Origin: CAZVGZ01 sp964627605
GTDB lineage: Bacteria; Latescibacterota; MWCZ01; CAZVGZ01
Assembly (NCBI GenBank): GCA_964627605.1
Contig: CAZVGZ010000029.1
Coordinates: 1 to 46,247, forward strand
Direction: 5' to 3'
Length of the DNA: 46,247 nucleotides
Every line of letters begins with the position of its first letter. The stretch's first letter is position 1. Both the position numbers and the translations under genes were made by a program. Positions 1 through 7,905 of this stretch are shown here, in pieces. The notes beneath the pieces are model-generated. The model did not search any database. It was not told the DNA's origin and saw nothing but the letters and a program-made list of their open reading frames with translations.

Positions 1-620
1 CTGTAAAGCACAGCCGCCAACTCGGTGCAGGTCGGGGTTACTCCTCCCACTACTTTGGGGGTGTTGGCGGCGGTAAAATCTGTGCGACCCGGGTCGATTC
101 TCTCTGGAGAAAACGCCACAAAAACGTCTTCTCCTACGGTCCTACCAGTCTGAGTGAGGCGAGGGACTATCACCTCTTCGGTTGTTCCTGGATATGTGGT
201 GCTTTCGAGGACCACAAGTTGTGGCTCTGTCATGGTCTCTGCTATGTCGTCAGATACGCGGGCGACATAGGACATGTCGGGGTTCTTGTTGGCATCGAGC
301 GGCGTGGGAACGCAGATGCAAAGACAGTCGCATGTGGCCAACTGCGAGAAATCGTGTGTGGCCGAGAGGCGGCGTTGTTCTACGAGCGGCGCGAGCACCT
401 CTGATGGGACATCGGCTATGTACGATCGCCCATCATTCACTGACGAAACTTTTTGGGCCTGCCTATCGAAGCCCAATACGTTCAGGCCGGATGCAGCGAA
501 CGCAGTTGACAGTGGCAATCCCACGTAGCCCAGGCCAATTACACCTACGCGTGCGTTTCTGTCCGCCAACCTTTCGGTTATGCGTTTGGCTACACCTGGC
601 TCTTTATGGGGTTCAGTCAT
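1..620 (-). CDS. Nucleotide-sugar dehydrogenase (UDP-GlcNAc/ManNAc 6-dehydrogenase type), cut by window edge
   Basis: Reading the minus strand from the ATG at 620 gives 206 residues with no stop before the window edge, so the C-terminal part is missing. Seen: an N-terminal Rossmann motif (GVIGLGYVGLP, about residues 30-40), then VPTPLD, ESTTYPGTTEE and AFSPERIDPG, the standard order in the UDP-glucose/GDP-mannose dehydrogenase family. The motif wording (GLGYVGLPL, SPERIDPG) is closest to the WbpA/Tuv-type enzymes that oxidise UDP-N-acetylhexosamines to uronic acids for surface polysaccharide. The catalytic Cys would lie in the missing half. Family is certain, substrate is not. The neighbours on the same strand are broken envelope genes. 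Confidence 0.9.
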   Translation of the reverse strand, partial: MTEPHKEPGVAKRITERLADRNARVGVIGLGYVGLPLSTAFAASGLNVLGFDRQAQKVSSVNDGRSYIADVPSEVLAPLVEQRRLSATHDFSQLATCDCLCICVPTPLDANKNPDMSYVARVSDDIAETMTEPQLVVLESTTYPGTTEEVIVPRLTQTGRTVGEDVFVAFSPERIDPGRTDFTAANTPKVVGGVTPTCTELAAVLY

Positions 621-655
621 AACAATGGCCATTCTGGTAGTGGTCGATAGGTACA

Positions 656-695
656 GACTAGGCCGAGGCCCCTTAGCGGGCACCCTGGCCTAGTC
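656..695. repeat. Long imperfect hairpin between minus-strand genes
   Basis: GACTAGGCC at 656-664 is the exact reverse complement of GGCCTAGTC at 687-695. Inside it AGG/CCT and a GCCC/GGGG-like pairing extend the stem around a short loop. It lies just past the 3' end of the broken SPOR gene and upstream of the nucleotide-sugar dehydrogenase, both read on the minus strand. It could end or attenuate transcription, but there is no T-run on either side, so it is not a classical intrinsic terminator. Confidence 0.55.
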
Positions 696-763
696 GTTCT
701 CGACCCCATTCTGCTAGTGATTTTTCACTCATCAGCCTATCCCATTAGTCGATAGTATCGCGT

Positions 764-1910
764 TTATTGCGGAATCTGCCTGACTGGAGCCCACCCTTTT
801 AGCTCAGCGTATTTGCCCTTTATCACCTCGGCCTGCTCCTGTGCCACCTGCCGCGTGGGATACCGCCCGGCTCCGAGTCGGTACCATTGACTTCCATCCG
901 CCGGTCGCACCCAGGGCCACATCGCTATCTCGAATCCGCGGGCCTTCCACTGCTTTCGCCCGGTACCAACTCTGGAGACCGACCTAAATGACGCCACTTG
1001 GACAGTCCAGATCCCTCCAGACCCTGAAGTAGCCGTTGTGCTCTACGCGGCGGGCGCTGCGTCAGGAGAGACCGCAGGAACTTCGGTTTCAGCAACCGCG
1101 TCGGTGGCAGCTACAGGTGTCTGCACGGCAATAATATCTGTTCCTTCCGACTCCTCTGCGGTCGATTCTACAACTGGTTCGCCGCCGAGGAATCCGGAAA
1201 CAGCCCAGAATCCGACAAGCCCGACAACAGCCGCACCCAGTACGAGCTTGTTTCTGCGTTTTTTAGCCGCAGTCTCCCTCACCATGACAGCGAGGTAATC
1301 TTCTCCTTCTTCTTCCTCGACTATTTCATCTCCGTCTTCTTCTACTGTTACCCCAACATCATCGGCAGGTGGGTCAGTGACTTCGACCTCTTCTGGCTCA
1401 GTGTCAGCACCTTCAGCAATCTCTTCCACCAAGCACTGCCGCCAGAAGGTCCTCATCGGTCAGCGCCTCTACTCCGCCATCAAGGTCCGCATCCGAAACC
1501 TCAACCGAATCGTCGGTGTCCTCTTCAACAGAATCTTCTAAGACCGTGGATTCTAGTTCCGCCGCAGCTGCTGGCGTCGGTGCGAAAAGGTCGGGAAGAA
1601 TGCTCTCATCCTCGTCACCCTCCACGTTTCCGCTAGCCGCGTCGCTTGCAGATGGCTCTAGCTCCTCGGCGTCACCTTCGCCAGCGACATCGTCGGCTAC
1701 GACAAACTCATCATCAGGGAGGTCGTCATCTGAAACTTCGGCGACAGCGGATGCGTCCTGCTCCGTGCCCTGACTTTCATCGTCAGGTTCAGGCTCCCCA
1801 AACATGTCCGAGAACCCGTCGTCAACATCTGAAGTCGGCTCTTTGGCTTCTGGTTCGGCAGCAGTGCCATCCTCCTCAAAACTGAACCCAAGCGCTCCCG
1901 ATCTGATCAA
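764..1910 (-). pseudogene. SPOR-domain membrane protein, frameshifted and with an internal TAG
   Basis: Three minus-strand pieces make one protein. The first (1910-1413) is a very acidic, low-complexity Asp/Glu/Ala region. The second (to 1043) contains a basic stretch and one membrane segment (VLGAAVVGLVGFWAVSGF). The third (to 764) is a SPOR domain, beginning WTVQVASF and ending near KGKYAELKGW. SPOR domains bind denuded septal peptidoglycan. One extra base near 1430 in a G-rich run breaks the reading frame: removing one G joins DLLAAVL to VEEIAEG. A TAG at 1043-1045 then interrupts the restored frame 16 codons before the SPOR piece. The apparent start is a TTG at 1910 just after a tandem repeat with an in-frame stop, so the 5' end may also be damaged. 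Two independent lesions favour a true pseudogene. Confidence 0.8.
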
Positions 1911-1935
1911 ATATAGTTAGATCAAATATAGTTAG
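1906..1935. repeat. 15-bp perfect tandem duplication
   Basis: The 15-mer atcaaatatagttag occurs twice head to tail (1906-1920 and 1921-1935). It sits exactly at the 5' end of the broken SPOR gene. On that gene's strand it places a TAA directly upstream of the only usable start. This looks like a recent replication-slippage duplication. Confidence 0.85.
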
Positions 1936-2106
1936 AACGCCGCGAAAACCCAAGCATAGTGGTGCCCGAACGTTATATCTGCATCGTGACTTAACCGTCA
2001 CGACCCTATTTCCAATCCCGTTCTGAATTCTGTTTAGAGCGTATTGCTCGTCTCCTAATTGGGTCTGTACACATCAAATTCTGCAACGATGACACCTCGA
2101 AGGGCT

Positions 2107-2795
2107 CTACCAGCTATAGGACAGATGGTCCTGGACGAAACCCCTCACAGCGCGCAAAAGCGGATCGTCCGGTGCAATCTGGTATTCCTCATCCTCACCG
2201 TCTGAGAACAGATCGCCTACCCATGTGGAGTAGTAGCGCTTGTGCACAATCACTGCCACGCCACTATCCCAGACAACGTCGCTTCGTTGGTCGTAGACCC
2301 GGTATGCGATATCTGCATCGGCAGCGCATCGACCGAAAAGGCCACCCAAAGTCGGCGGGGCGGCGAACCCGGTTTCTACAATCATCACTGCCTCCACCTC
2401 AAAGAGCTTGGGCTATCGATCCAAACTCACCTCTATCGTCGGGCGCTATTTTGCGGAGCCCTTCGGCAGAAATATCCCTGTTTGGGTCGCGATCGTCAGG
2501 GCGCCTCAAACCGAAGTTCTGGTATGCTGTGCTGAACATCACCTGTGTCATGTCGATCAACTCAAATAGACCAGCATCACTCAGCTCCTTTGTCAACGCA
2601 CCAAGCTGGTGGTTGACTCCACTGCTGGTGACCGGATGGTCGGCTGATGTTGAGAACTCAACAATCGCCACGGTTGCGATTTGGAGCCTTTCTGGCGGCG
2701 TCGCCAGTCAGCCTCTGCGAAAGGGTACTAGAGCCGCACCCGAACATAGCGCTCGCCAAAACAACCATCGCTGGAATTCGCGCTAGACACGACAC
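2107..2795 (-). pseudogene. CsgG/LpoB-like lipoprotein, two frameshifts
   Basis: From a GTG at 2795, preceded by GGAGG, the minus strand gives a lipoprotein signal (MVVLASAMFGCGSS, Cys about residue 20). The frame is lost near 2690. Moving one frame continues as ERLQIATVAIVEFS, a hydrophobic strand followed by an amphipathic helix and LFELIDMTQ, the layout of the CsgG/LpoB/TolB-N fold. A second break near 2400, in a TTT run, separates SIAQAL from EVEAVMIVETGF. The last piece contains AYRVYDQRSDVVWDSG, like the 'variant of Asp at a strand turn' that closes this fold. Joined, it is about 228 residues, a reasonable full length. Fold assignment is by eye and moderate. The pseudogene call rests on two separate frame changes. 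Confidence 0.65.
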
Positions 2796-3047
2796 AAGTG
2801 ACAGGTCCTCCACCAGATGAGCTATGCGACCGCAAAAAGTTGCAGTCGAGGCCGGTGGAGCAATATATGAGGACGCCTTCACCCCAACAAGGCTACTTGC
2901 GTAACTACCTTGGAATAATGGGATAACGGACCCCCGCAACGATGGTGCCGGATGGACCCGTTTCATCGCGGTGGTGAATTTTGTTACCATTGGCTTCGGT
3001 TCATCGGATACGACTTTCCGATCGTTATATTGAAGTGTGTGGGAACG

Positions 3048-3413
3048 ATGAAAGTTGCGATAATCGGGGCTTCCAGGGATAGGCAGAAATATGGCAACAG
3101 AGCCGTGATGGCCTACGTGGAACAGGGACACTCGGTCTTCCCGGTAAACCCAAACGCCCAAGAGGTGGAGGGGTTGAAAGTCTATCCGTCGCTGACCGAT
3201 GTACCCGATCACATGGACAGGATTACCATCTATCTGCCGCCTGAAGTCGGGATAGGTGTGCTGGGTGAGATAGCGGACCACGGAGCCACCGAACTGTTCT
3301 TAAACCCTGGATCCGAGAGCGGGCCGCTGCTGCAAAAGGCTGAAGAGCTGGGGCTGGAACCCATCCTAGCTTGCGCGATGCTTAACATCGGGCAGCGCCC
3401 CGACCGCTTTTGA
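3048..3413 (+). CDS. CoA-binding domain protein (YccU-like)
   Basis: 121 residues starting MKVAIIGASRDRQKYGN, the usual N-terminus of the small Rossmann-fold CoA_binding family, followed by VFPVNPNAQEVEGLKVYPSL, DRITIYLPPEV and LFLNPGSES. The family binds CoA or a nucleotide; its cellular role is not known. I chose the ATG at 3048 because the family motif begins there and GTGGGA lies just upstream; the frame stays open to 2952 but that stretch is not conserved-looking. It ends 10 bases before the Smr gene start, and its stop overlaps that gene's ribosome-binding site, so the two are probably co-translated. Confidence 0.88.
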   Translation: MKVAIIGASRDRQKYGNRAVMAYVEQGHSVFPVNPNAQEVEGLKVYPSLTDVPDHMDRITIYLPPEVGIGVLGEIADHGATELFLNPGSESGPLLQKAEELGLEPILACAMLNIGQRPDRF

Positions 3414-3423
3414 GGAGTTGATA

Positions 3424-3867
3424 ATGGGCGATAGATCGGGCCGCGGACCGACCGACGAAGAGGCTTCACTTTTCGAGGACGCCGTGATGCGGATCAGCGG
3501 CAAAGAGATTCGTGGGAAATACGACCGAACCACAAAATCGAGACAGCCACGGCGTCAAAACCCCAAGACCGCGCGTGGTGAAAACGCTCAGATTGAGATT
3601 GATCTTCACGGGTTCACTCGGGACGCAGCTATCGAACTGCTGCGAACCGAATTGATTAGACACAAGGGTGTGCAGGGCTGGATAAGGGTCGTGGTTGGGC
3701 AGGGACACAACAGCGAGGCTGGTGGAGTGCTAAAAAAAATCATCCCTGAATGGCTGGCCGGTCCAGGCCATAAATACGCAGCCGAGGTTGCGCCTGCGAA
3801 ACAGCGCGACGGTGGCGCCGGTGCCATACTGGTACGCCCACGCGGTTTTAGCTCAAAGGCTCGGTAG
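3424..3867 (+). CDS. Smr-domain protein
   Basis: 147 residues. The C-terminal half carries the Smr signature: IDLHGFTRDAAIELL (about 60-75) and VVVGQGHNSEAG (about 97-108), corresponding to the DLHG and HGxG-like motifs of the MutS2 C-terminal nuclease-like domain. The N-terminal half is charged and probably disordered. Stand-alone Smr proteins act on nucleic acids, some as endonucleases. GAGGAG at 3413-3418 lies 5 bases before the ATG at 3424, which decides this start over the TTG at 3418. It sits between the CoA-binding protein and the M42 peptidase with gaps of 10 and 4 bases, so an operon is likely. Confidence 0.88.
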   Translation: MGDRSGRGPTDEEASLFEDAVMRISGKEIRGKYDRTTKSRQPRRQNPKTARGENAQIEIDLHGFTRDAAIELLRTELIRHKGVQGWIRVVVGQGHNSEAGGVLKKIIPEWLAGPGHKYAAEVAPAKQRDGGAGAILVRPRGFSSKAR

Positions 3868-3871
3868 GCTT

Positions 3872-4987
3872 ATGGATCGCGCCCGTGCAATAGATATTCT
3901 CACAGCCACTCTGGGTATACCGACCGCTCCGATGTTGGAACATCGGGCGATCGTCCACGTCAAGAGTGAAATAGAGAGGCTGAGGGCGTCGATAATGCAA
4001 GACCGGTTTGGCAATATCATCGCCCGACGGCCAGGTGACTCAAAACACCGCCTCGTTTTCGTGGCACACATGGATCATCCAGGATTTGAGGCTTTGGATT
4101 CCGACGGTTCGAACGTGACCGCCATCTTTCGGGGTGGTGTTCAGGAGGAGTACTTTGAGGGTGCAAATGTCCGGTTCTTTTGTGGCGATGAGGAGGTGGT
4201 AGCCAGCATCATCGATTTCACAGTAAACGAATCCACCAGCCGCGTTGATCGAGTTAAACTCCGCGCTGAAGGAGATGTAGTACCTGGTAGTCTGGGAATG
4301 TGGGACTTAGAGTCCTGCGAGGTGACAAACGGCCTGGTAAGGGGCCGCGCCATAGATGATCTGGCAGGATGCGGCCTGATTTTGGCCCTTTTTGAGGCGC
4401 TGAATGAGGAGGAGATCGACAGAGAGGTGTTGGGGGTATTTACAAGAGCTGAGGAGATAGGGTTTATCGGGGCCACCGGACTGGCTAACAGCGGCAAACT
4501 ACCGCCATCGCTGCCGATAATCTCCCTGGAGATGAGTAAAACCATGCCAGGAGCACAGATTGGCCTAGGTCCGGTGATACGGTTGGGGGATAGAAGTATG
4601 GTGTTCGACGGTGCGCTTGTGGAGTACATGCGGCAGGTGGCATCGTCGATGAAAGACGAGCGGGAGAGTTTCAAGTGGCAGCAGAAACTAATGGATGGCG
4701 GAAGCTGCGAGGCCACCGCTTTCTCGGCGTTCGGTTTTAGAAGCGCAGGCGTTGTGCTGCCGCTGGGCAACTACCACAACCAACCTTCTGGGGGAAACGG
4801 TGGTAGCCAGGGCCTGTGCCCTGAGGAGATCAGCAGCAGCGACTACTGCGACGCTTTGGCCTTCTTAGTGGAGATGGTTCGCCGATTTGAGGGCCTCAAC
4901 GCCGTTGACACACGCAGACGACGGGCGATGCTTGAACGGTCCCGTGGTGACCTCGCCGAATTGGAAACTCGTTATTGCAGTGTTTGA
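3872..4987 (+). CDS. M42-family metallo-aminopeptidase
   Basis: 371 residues, usual for the family. Seen: AHMDHPG (H66, D68), GRAIDDLAGC (D162), TRAEEIGFIGA (E194/E195), and a C-terminal GNYHNQ that supplies the last metal His. These match the co-catalytic zinc peptidases of clan MH, family M42 (glutamyl aminopeptidase/TET type), which trim peptides in the cytosol. There is no signal peptide. The ATG at 3872 lies 4 bases after the Smr stop; the frame is open further upstream but only inside the Smr gene. Substrate specificity cannot be read from sequence. Confidence 0.88.
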   Translation: MDRARAIDILTATLGIPTAPMLEHRAIVHVKSEIERLRASIMQDRFGNIIARRPGDSKHRLVFVAHMDHPGFEALDSDGSNVTAIFRGGVQEEYFEGANVRFFCGDEEVVASIIDFTVNESTSRVDRVKLRAEGDVVPGSLGMWDLESCEVTNGLVRGRAIDDLAGCGLILALFEALNEEEIDREVLGVFTRAEEIGFIGATGLANSGKLPPSLPIISLEMSKTMPGAQIGLGPVIRLGDRSMVFDGALVEYMRQVASSMKDERESFKWQQKLMDGGSCEATAFSAFGFRSAGVVLPLGNYHNQPSGGNGGSQGLCPEEISSSDYCDALAFLVEMVRRFEGLNAVDTRRRRAMLERSRGDLAELETRYCSV

Positions 4988-5438
4988 AAATAGAGTGCCC
5001 TCTCCAAGTCCGTTTCTACTCAACAGTGAGCGCCGATCAGATGTGTGACCATCCCATCCGGCTGCATTCCGCTTCGCTCAGCTGACAGGTAGTGCCCGCA
5101 CGACCAAAAGCGTCGATCTTCAGGGTCTGCTGTTTCCACTCACGTCTGTCTCCGAATGGAGTGATGTAACAATAAACGAGTTGGTGCGTCTGAGAGTGTG
5201 GTACCAAGTGATGTTTCGTGGCACCCCCGGCAGTATGGCGCTCTAAATTGGGACCTGGTAGCTTCTTCGTGAGGGTCCAAGGAAGCAGTCTGACAGGGGT
5301 GTTCCGATAGTTGCAGCTTCCATATGGGGGAGGCACTGAGCTTTCAGTACAGTCGACATGACACTACATTTGTAACATGTTGAGTGCAACACTCCTCCTA
5401 CAGCAGTTCGCGTCACCATTTCTAGCCAGGAGTCGCCG
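4988..5438. other. Gap without a recognised gene
   Basis: About 450 bases between the M42 gene and the broken RND adaptor. Open frames exist (for example minus strand 5336-5037) but none shows a family motif, a good ribosome-binding site or a convincing composition. I see no hairpin-plus-T terminator or tRNA. Confidence 0.5.
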
Positions 5439-5921
5439 GTGATAGCACGAGTGGCAAACAGGGGGCTGTGGTTTTGGCTGCCGCTGGTTTCGATTGTCAT
5501 CGTTGGATGCAGCAACACCGACGCTTCAGACCAAGACGGCGGCGGTGCCAAAGCCGACACTACCTGATCCACGGACCCAGACTCTGTCAGCAGCTCGACT
5601 GAAAAGGAAAAGGCCGAACCGCGCAAAGAGATGCCGTTCAAAATCGTGGCGGTGGCCGCTGGACCGATAAGTAGCACTTTGCAGTTCAGCGCGACAATCT
5701 CAGCACCGATTCAGGTCAAAGTCACATCAGAGGTGTCTGGAATTGCTGTCTCACTCCGAGACGATGAGGGTCAATACGTAAGACGAGGCCAGACGCTTGT
5801 CCGGTTGGATGACAGAGAGGGCCGACTGCTGCTTAGGGAGGCGCAGTTGGCCGTTGACAGGAGTGTCGCCGACTCGGTCCGCACCACGCACCAGCGTCGG
5901 CACTGTTGGCGCTTTGGGTGA
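5439..5921 (+). pseudogene. RND-type periplasmic adaptor (membrane-fusion) lipoprotein, internal TGA and 3' deleted
   Basis: The GTG at 5439 follows AGGAG. The product begins with a membrane segment and lipobox (IVIVGC), then a Gly/Ala/Asp-rich linker. An in-frame TGA at 5565-5567 stops it. The same frame then resumes with the membrane-fusion-protein pattern: VKVTSEVSGIAVSLR and DEGQYVRRGQTLVRLDD, the lipoyl half-motif, and LLLREAQLAVDR, the first helix of the hairpin. It ends at 5921 after about 160 codons against the usual 350-400, and hisF follows, so the rest of the adaptor and any RND pump are gone. The TGA lies in a linker, so selenocysteine is unlikely. Confidence 0.8.
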
Positions 5922-5945
5922 GATGGAACGTTGATGGGACCGCGA

Positions 5946-6722
5946 CTACGGCTCGCGAATCTCCACCCCTTTGGCGATCAATTCCCTTTTTAGGTCGGGA
6001 ATCGAGGTGTCGCCGAAATGGATAATTGACGCGATGATAGCAGCGTCAGCGCACCCTTCCTCACAGGCATCCTTGATGTGGTCAGCGTTTCCAGCGCCGC
6101 CTGACGCGATCACTGGTACACCCACGGTCTGAGCAATTTTTCGCGTTATAGACACGTCATAGCCGTCAGTCGTACCATCGGCGTCGATACTGTTTACCAC
6201 AATCTCTCCAGCGCCTAGCTCGACCCCCTTGATAGCCCATCCGACAGCGTCGAGACCCGTGGGGGTCCGAGCTCCGTCGATAAACACTTCGTAGCCCGAA
6301 GGTTGATCTGGGCTTGCTGCCACCTGTTTGATCTGCATGCTAAGGACAATGCACTGGCTGCCAAACGCTTTAGCGCCCTGCGAGATTACGTCAGGATCGC
6401 GGACCGCACCAGAGTCGATGCTGATTTTTTCGGCACCGGCCAGCAGAACCTTGCGCATGTCGCCGACGGTTCTCAACCCGCCGCCCACGGAAAACGGTAT
6501 GAAAATCTCCTTGGCGACACGGCTTACCACGTCGATCATAATATCTCGGCGTTCATTGCTAGCGGTGATGTCGTAGAAGACAATTTCGTCAGCACTCTCT
6601 TCGTAGTAGTGGCGGGCCATCTGCACCGGATCGCCCACATCTACGTTGTCCTGGAACGCCACGCCTTTAGTGACTTTACCACCTCGTACGTCGAGGCATG
6701 GGATGAGCCGTTTCGTCAACAT
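5946..6722 (-). CDS. hisF: Imidazole glycerol phosphate synthase, cyclase subunit
   Basis: 258 residues, full length, beginning MLTKRLIPCLDV as HisF does. It closes PRFAR to imidazole glycerol phosphate and AICAR in histidine biosynthesis, using ammonia from HisH. Seen: the (beta/alpha)8 phosphate-binding motifs FSVGGG, SIDADGT and IASGGAG. Catalytic Asp11 (CLD) is present. The second catalytic aspartate of the Thermotoga enzyme, Asp130 in VVAIDAK, aligns without gaps to Gln130 in IVLSMQIK. The loop after it is also longer than in Thermotoga. hisH lies 41 bases upstream on the same strand, so the pair form one unit. Confidence 0.93.
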   Translation of the reverse strand: MLTKRLIPCLDVRGGKVTKGVAFQDNVDVGDPVQMARHYYEESADEIVFYDITASNERRDIMIDVVSRVAKEIFIPFSVGGGLRTVGDMRKVLLAGAEKISIDSGAVRDPDVISQGAKAFGSQCIVLSMQIKQVAASPDQPSGYEVFIDGARTPTGLDAVGWAIKGVELGAGEIVVNSIDADGTTDGYDVSITRKIAQTVGVPVIASGGAGNADHIKDACEEGCADAAIIASIIHFGDTSIPDLKRELIAKGVEIREP

Positions 6723-6763
6723 TGCACTCTACTTGAAGGAGATTGAGGTCAGGCTTAGGTAGC

Positions 6764-7399
6764 TCACGGCGACCACCGGCAGAAGTTGTCCAGCATCTTA
6801 AGGCCAGCTTCGCCGCTTTTTTCGAGATGAAACTGTGTGGCAACCAGTGAGCCGTTGCCAACCACCGACGCAAACTTTACGCCGTACTCCGTCGTCGCCA
6901 GTGCATGGTCGTCAGAGTCTGGGTCGGGGTAGTAGGAGTTAACAAAATAGAACACTTGGTCGGTGTGAACGCCCTCAAAAACCGGGTGGTCCTGAACGAA
7001 TCGAACCCTGTTCCACCCTATCTGAGGCACTTTTAGTCGTTCGCTGTCCGACTGAGATGGAAACCGACGCACTTGACCAGGGATCAACCCCAAACAGTCT
7101 GTTCCGCCATCTTCGGCGCTGTGGCTCAGCGTCACCTGGACGCCGATGCAGATGCCCAAGAACGGTACCCCCTGTCCAACTATGTCGTCGCGAATGACCT
7201 CATCGAGGCCCAATCGGTTAAGATTGGACATGGTCTGACCAGCACCACCGACACCAGGAAGGATCACCGCCTGAGAAGCTCTGATCCGATCGGGATCGTC
7301 GGTAATCTCTGCGTCATAGCCCAGATATTCGAGCGCCCTTTTGACGCTGGCGAGGTTTCCACCCTGATAATCAACAATTGCAAACACAGATTGCGCCAA
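6764..7399 (-). CDS. hisH: Imidazole glycerol phosphate synthase, glutamine amidotransferase subunit
   Basis: 211 residues of a class-I glutamine amidotransferase. Seen: the start IVDYQGGNLASVKRAL, the oxyanion region ILPGVGGAG, the nucleophile Cys in LGICIGVQ, and the His/Glu pair in QFHLEKSG near the C-terminus. HisH makes ammonia from glutamine and passes it to HisF. FHLEKSG replaces the common FHPEKSG, leaving the His and Glu in place. It is immediately upstream of hisF. No other his genes are in the window. Confidence 0.95.
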   Translation of the reverse strand: MAQSVFAIVDYQGGNLASVKRALEYLGYDAEITDDPDRIRASQAVILPGVGGAGQTMSNLNRLGLDEVIRDDIVGQGVPFLGICIGVQVTLSHSAEDGGTDCLGLIPGQVRRFPSQSDSERLKVPQIGWNRVRFVQDHPVFEGVHTDQVFYFVNSYYPDPDSDDHALATTEYGVKFASVVGNGSLVATQFHLEKSGEAGLKMLDNFCRWSP

Positions 7400-7523
7400 A
7401 TCTTTGCGTGAAAGGACGATTACGGCTCCTTATTGGGAGCTCGGTATGATAAATGAATATCGTCTCTGAGGACCCTTCGCGCCAACGTACGCCACGTTTG
7501 CCACAAGCGTCATGGCTCGTTGA

Positions 7524-7552
7524 TTGACCCTGAAGGACGCTCGCGCTAAATT
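7524..7552 (+). promoter_or_regulatory. Sigma-70-type promoter candidate
   Basis: TTGACC (7524-7529), 17-base spacer, TAAATT (7547-7552). Initiation would fall near 7559, about 40 bases before the small HTH gene at 7600. It lies in the divergent gap between hisH (minus) and that gene. Confidence 0.5.
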
Positions 7553-7599
7553 TGTATCGTTCCGCCCATTGTGTTGACCCCATGTGACGAACTGGTTCA

Positions 7600-7851
7600 A
7601 TGCCTGCACAGCATGTTGAGGAGTCCGTTGACGGTCTGGTGCTTGTGGATGACCAGGGCCAACGCCGACGGGCTTACCTGATGAAAGAAGCGCTGGATCT
7701 GGCCGGAATCAGCGAGTCCACATTCTACCGTTGGGTCAGAGGCCGCAGAATACCGGATGTGAGCCTGAGAAACCGCTCTGACTGGCGTATTTTTACCGAT
7801 GGCGACATTGAGCGACTTAAGATCGAAGCCATTCGAGTACGCGGCCGGTAG
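7600..7851 (+). CDS. Small MerR/excisionase-type HTH protein
   Basis: 83 residues. The core YLMKEALDLAGISESTFYRWVR followed by DWRIFTDGDIERLK is the winged-helix layout of MerR-N/HTH_17 proteins: a helix-turn-helix, then a wing, then 'YTxxDIxxL'. No effector domain follows, so it is a DNA-binding unit only, either a small regulator or an excisionase-like architectural protein. No phage or integrase gene is nearby, which favours regulator. It is divergent from hisHF and 54 bases upstream of the barrel gene, either of which could be its target (inference). The ATG is poorly served by a ribosome-binding site. Confidence 0.72.
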   Translation: MPAQHVEESVDGLVLVDDQGQRRRAYLMKEALDLAGISESTFYRWVRGRRIPDVSLRNRSDWRIFTDGDIERLKIEAIRVRGR

Positions 7852-7905
7852 CCTTATCTGCCTCACCCCGGCAGTGCAAGGTGTTGACTCCTGAGACCGA
7901 CAAGT

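Noticed and set aside
182..622. Plus-strand 146-codon frame at the left edge
   Set aside because: It is antisense to the nucleotide-sugar dehydrogenase, whose motifs are unmistakable on the minus strand.
1043..1045. Alternative genetic code with reassigned stops
   Set aside because: All three stop codons interrupt genes (TAG at 1043, TAA at 24272, TGA in three places), and the same codons end the intact genes normally. Reassignment of a single codon cannot explain this.
2172..2786. Plus-strand 204-codon frame opposite the lipoprotein pseudogene
   Set aside because: Rich in Arg, Pro and Ser with no recognisable domain; the minus strand has a lipoprotein signal and a coherent fold across two frames.
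5037..5336. Minus-strand 99-codon frame in the 4988-5438 gap
   Set aside because: No family motif or ribosome-binding site; read as chance, though a very decayed gene cannot be excluded.
5565..5567. In-frame TGA as a selenocysteine codon, given the tRNA-Sec in the window (likewise TGAs at 36709 and 37266)
   Set aside because: They fall in a disordered linker or in TPR/unknown positions, not at Cys of redox motifs. No SECIS-like hairpin with the expected spacing follows. Each gene also has other lesions.
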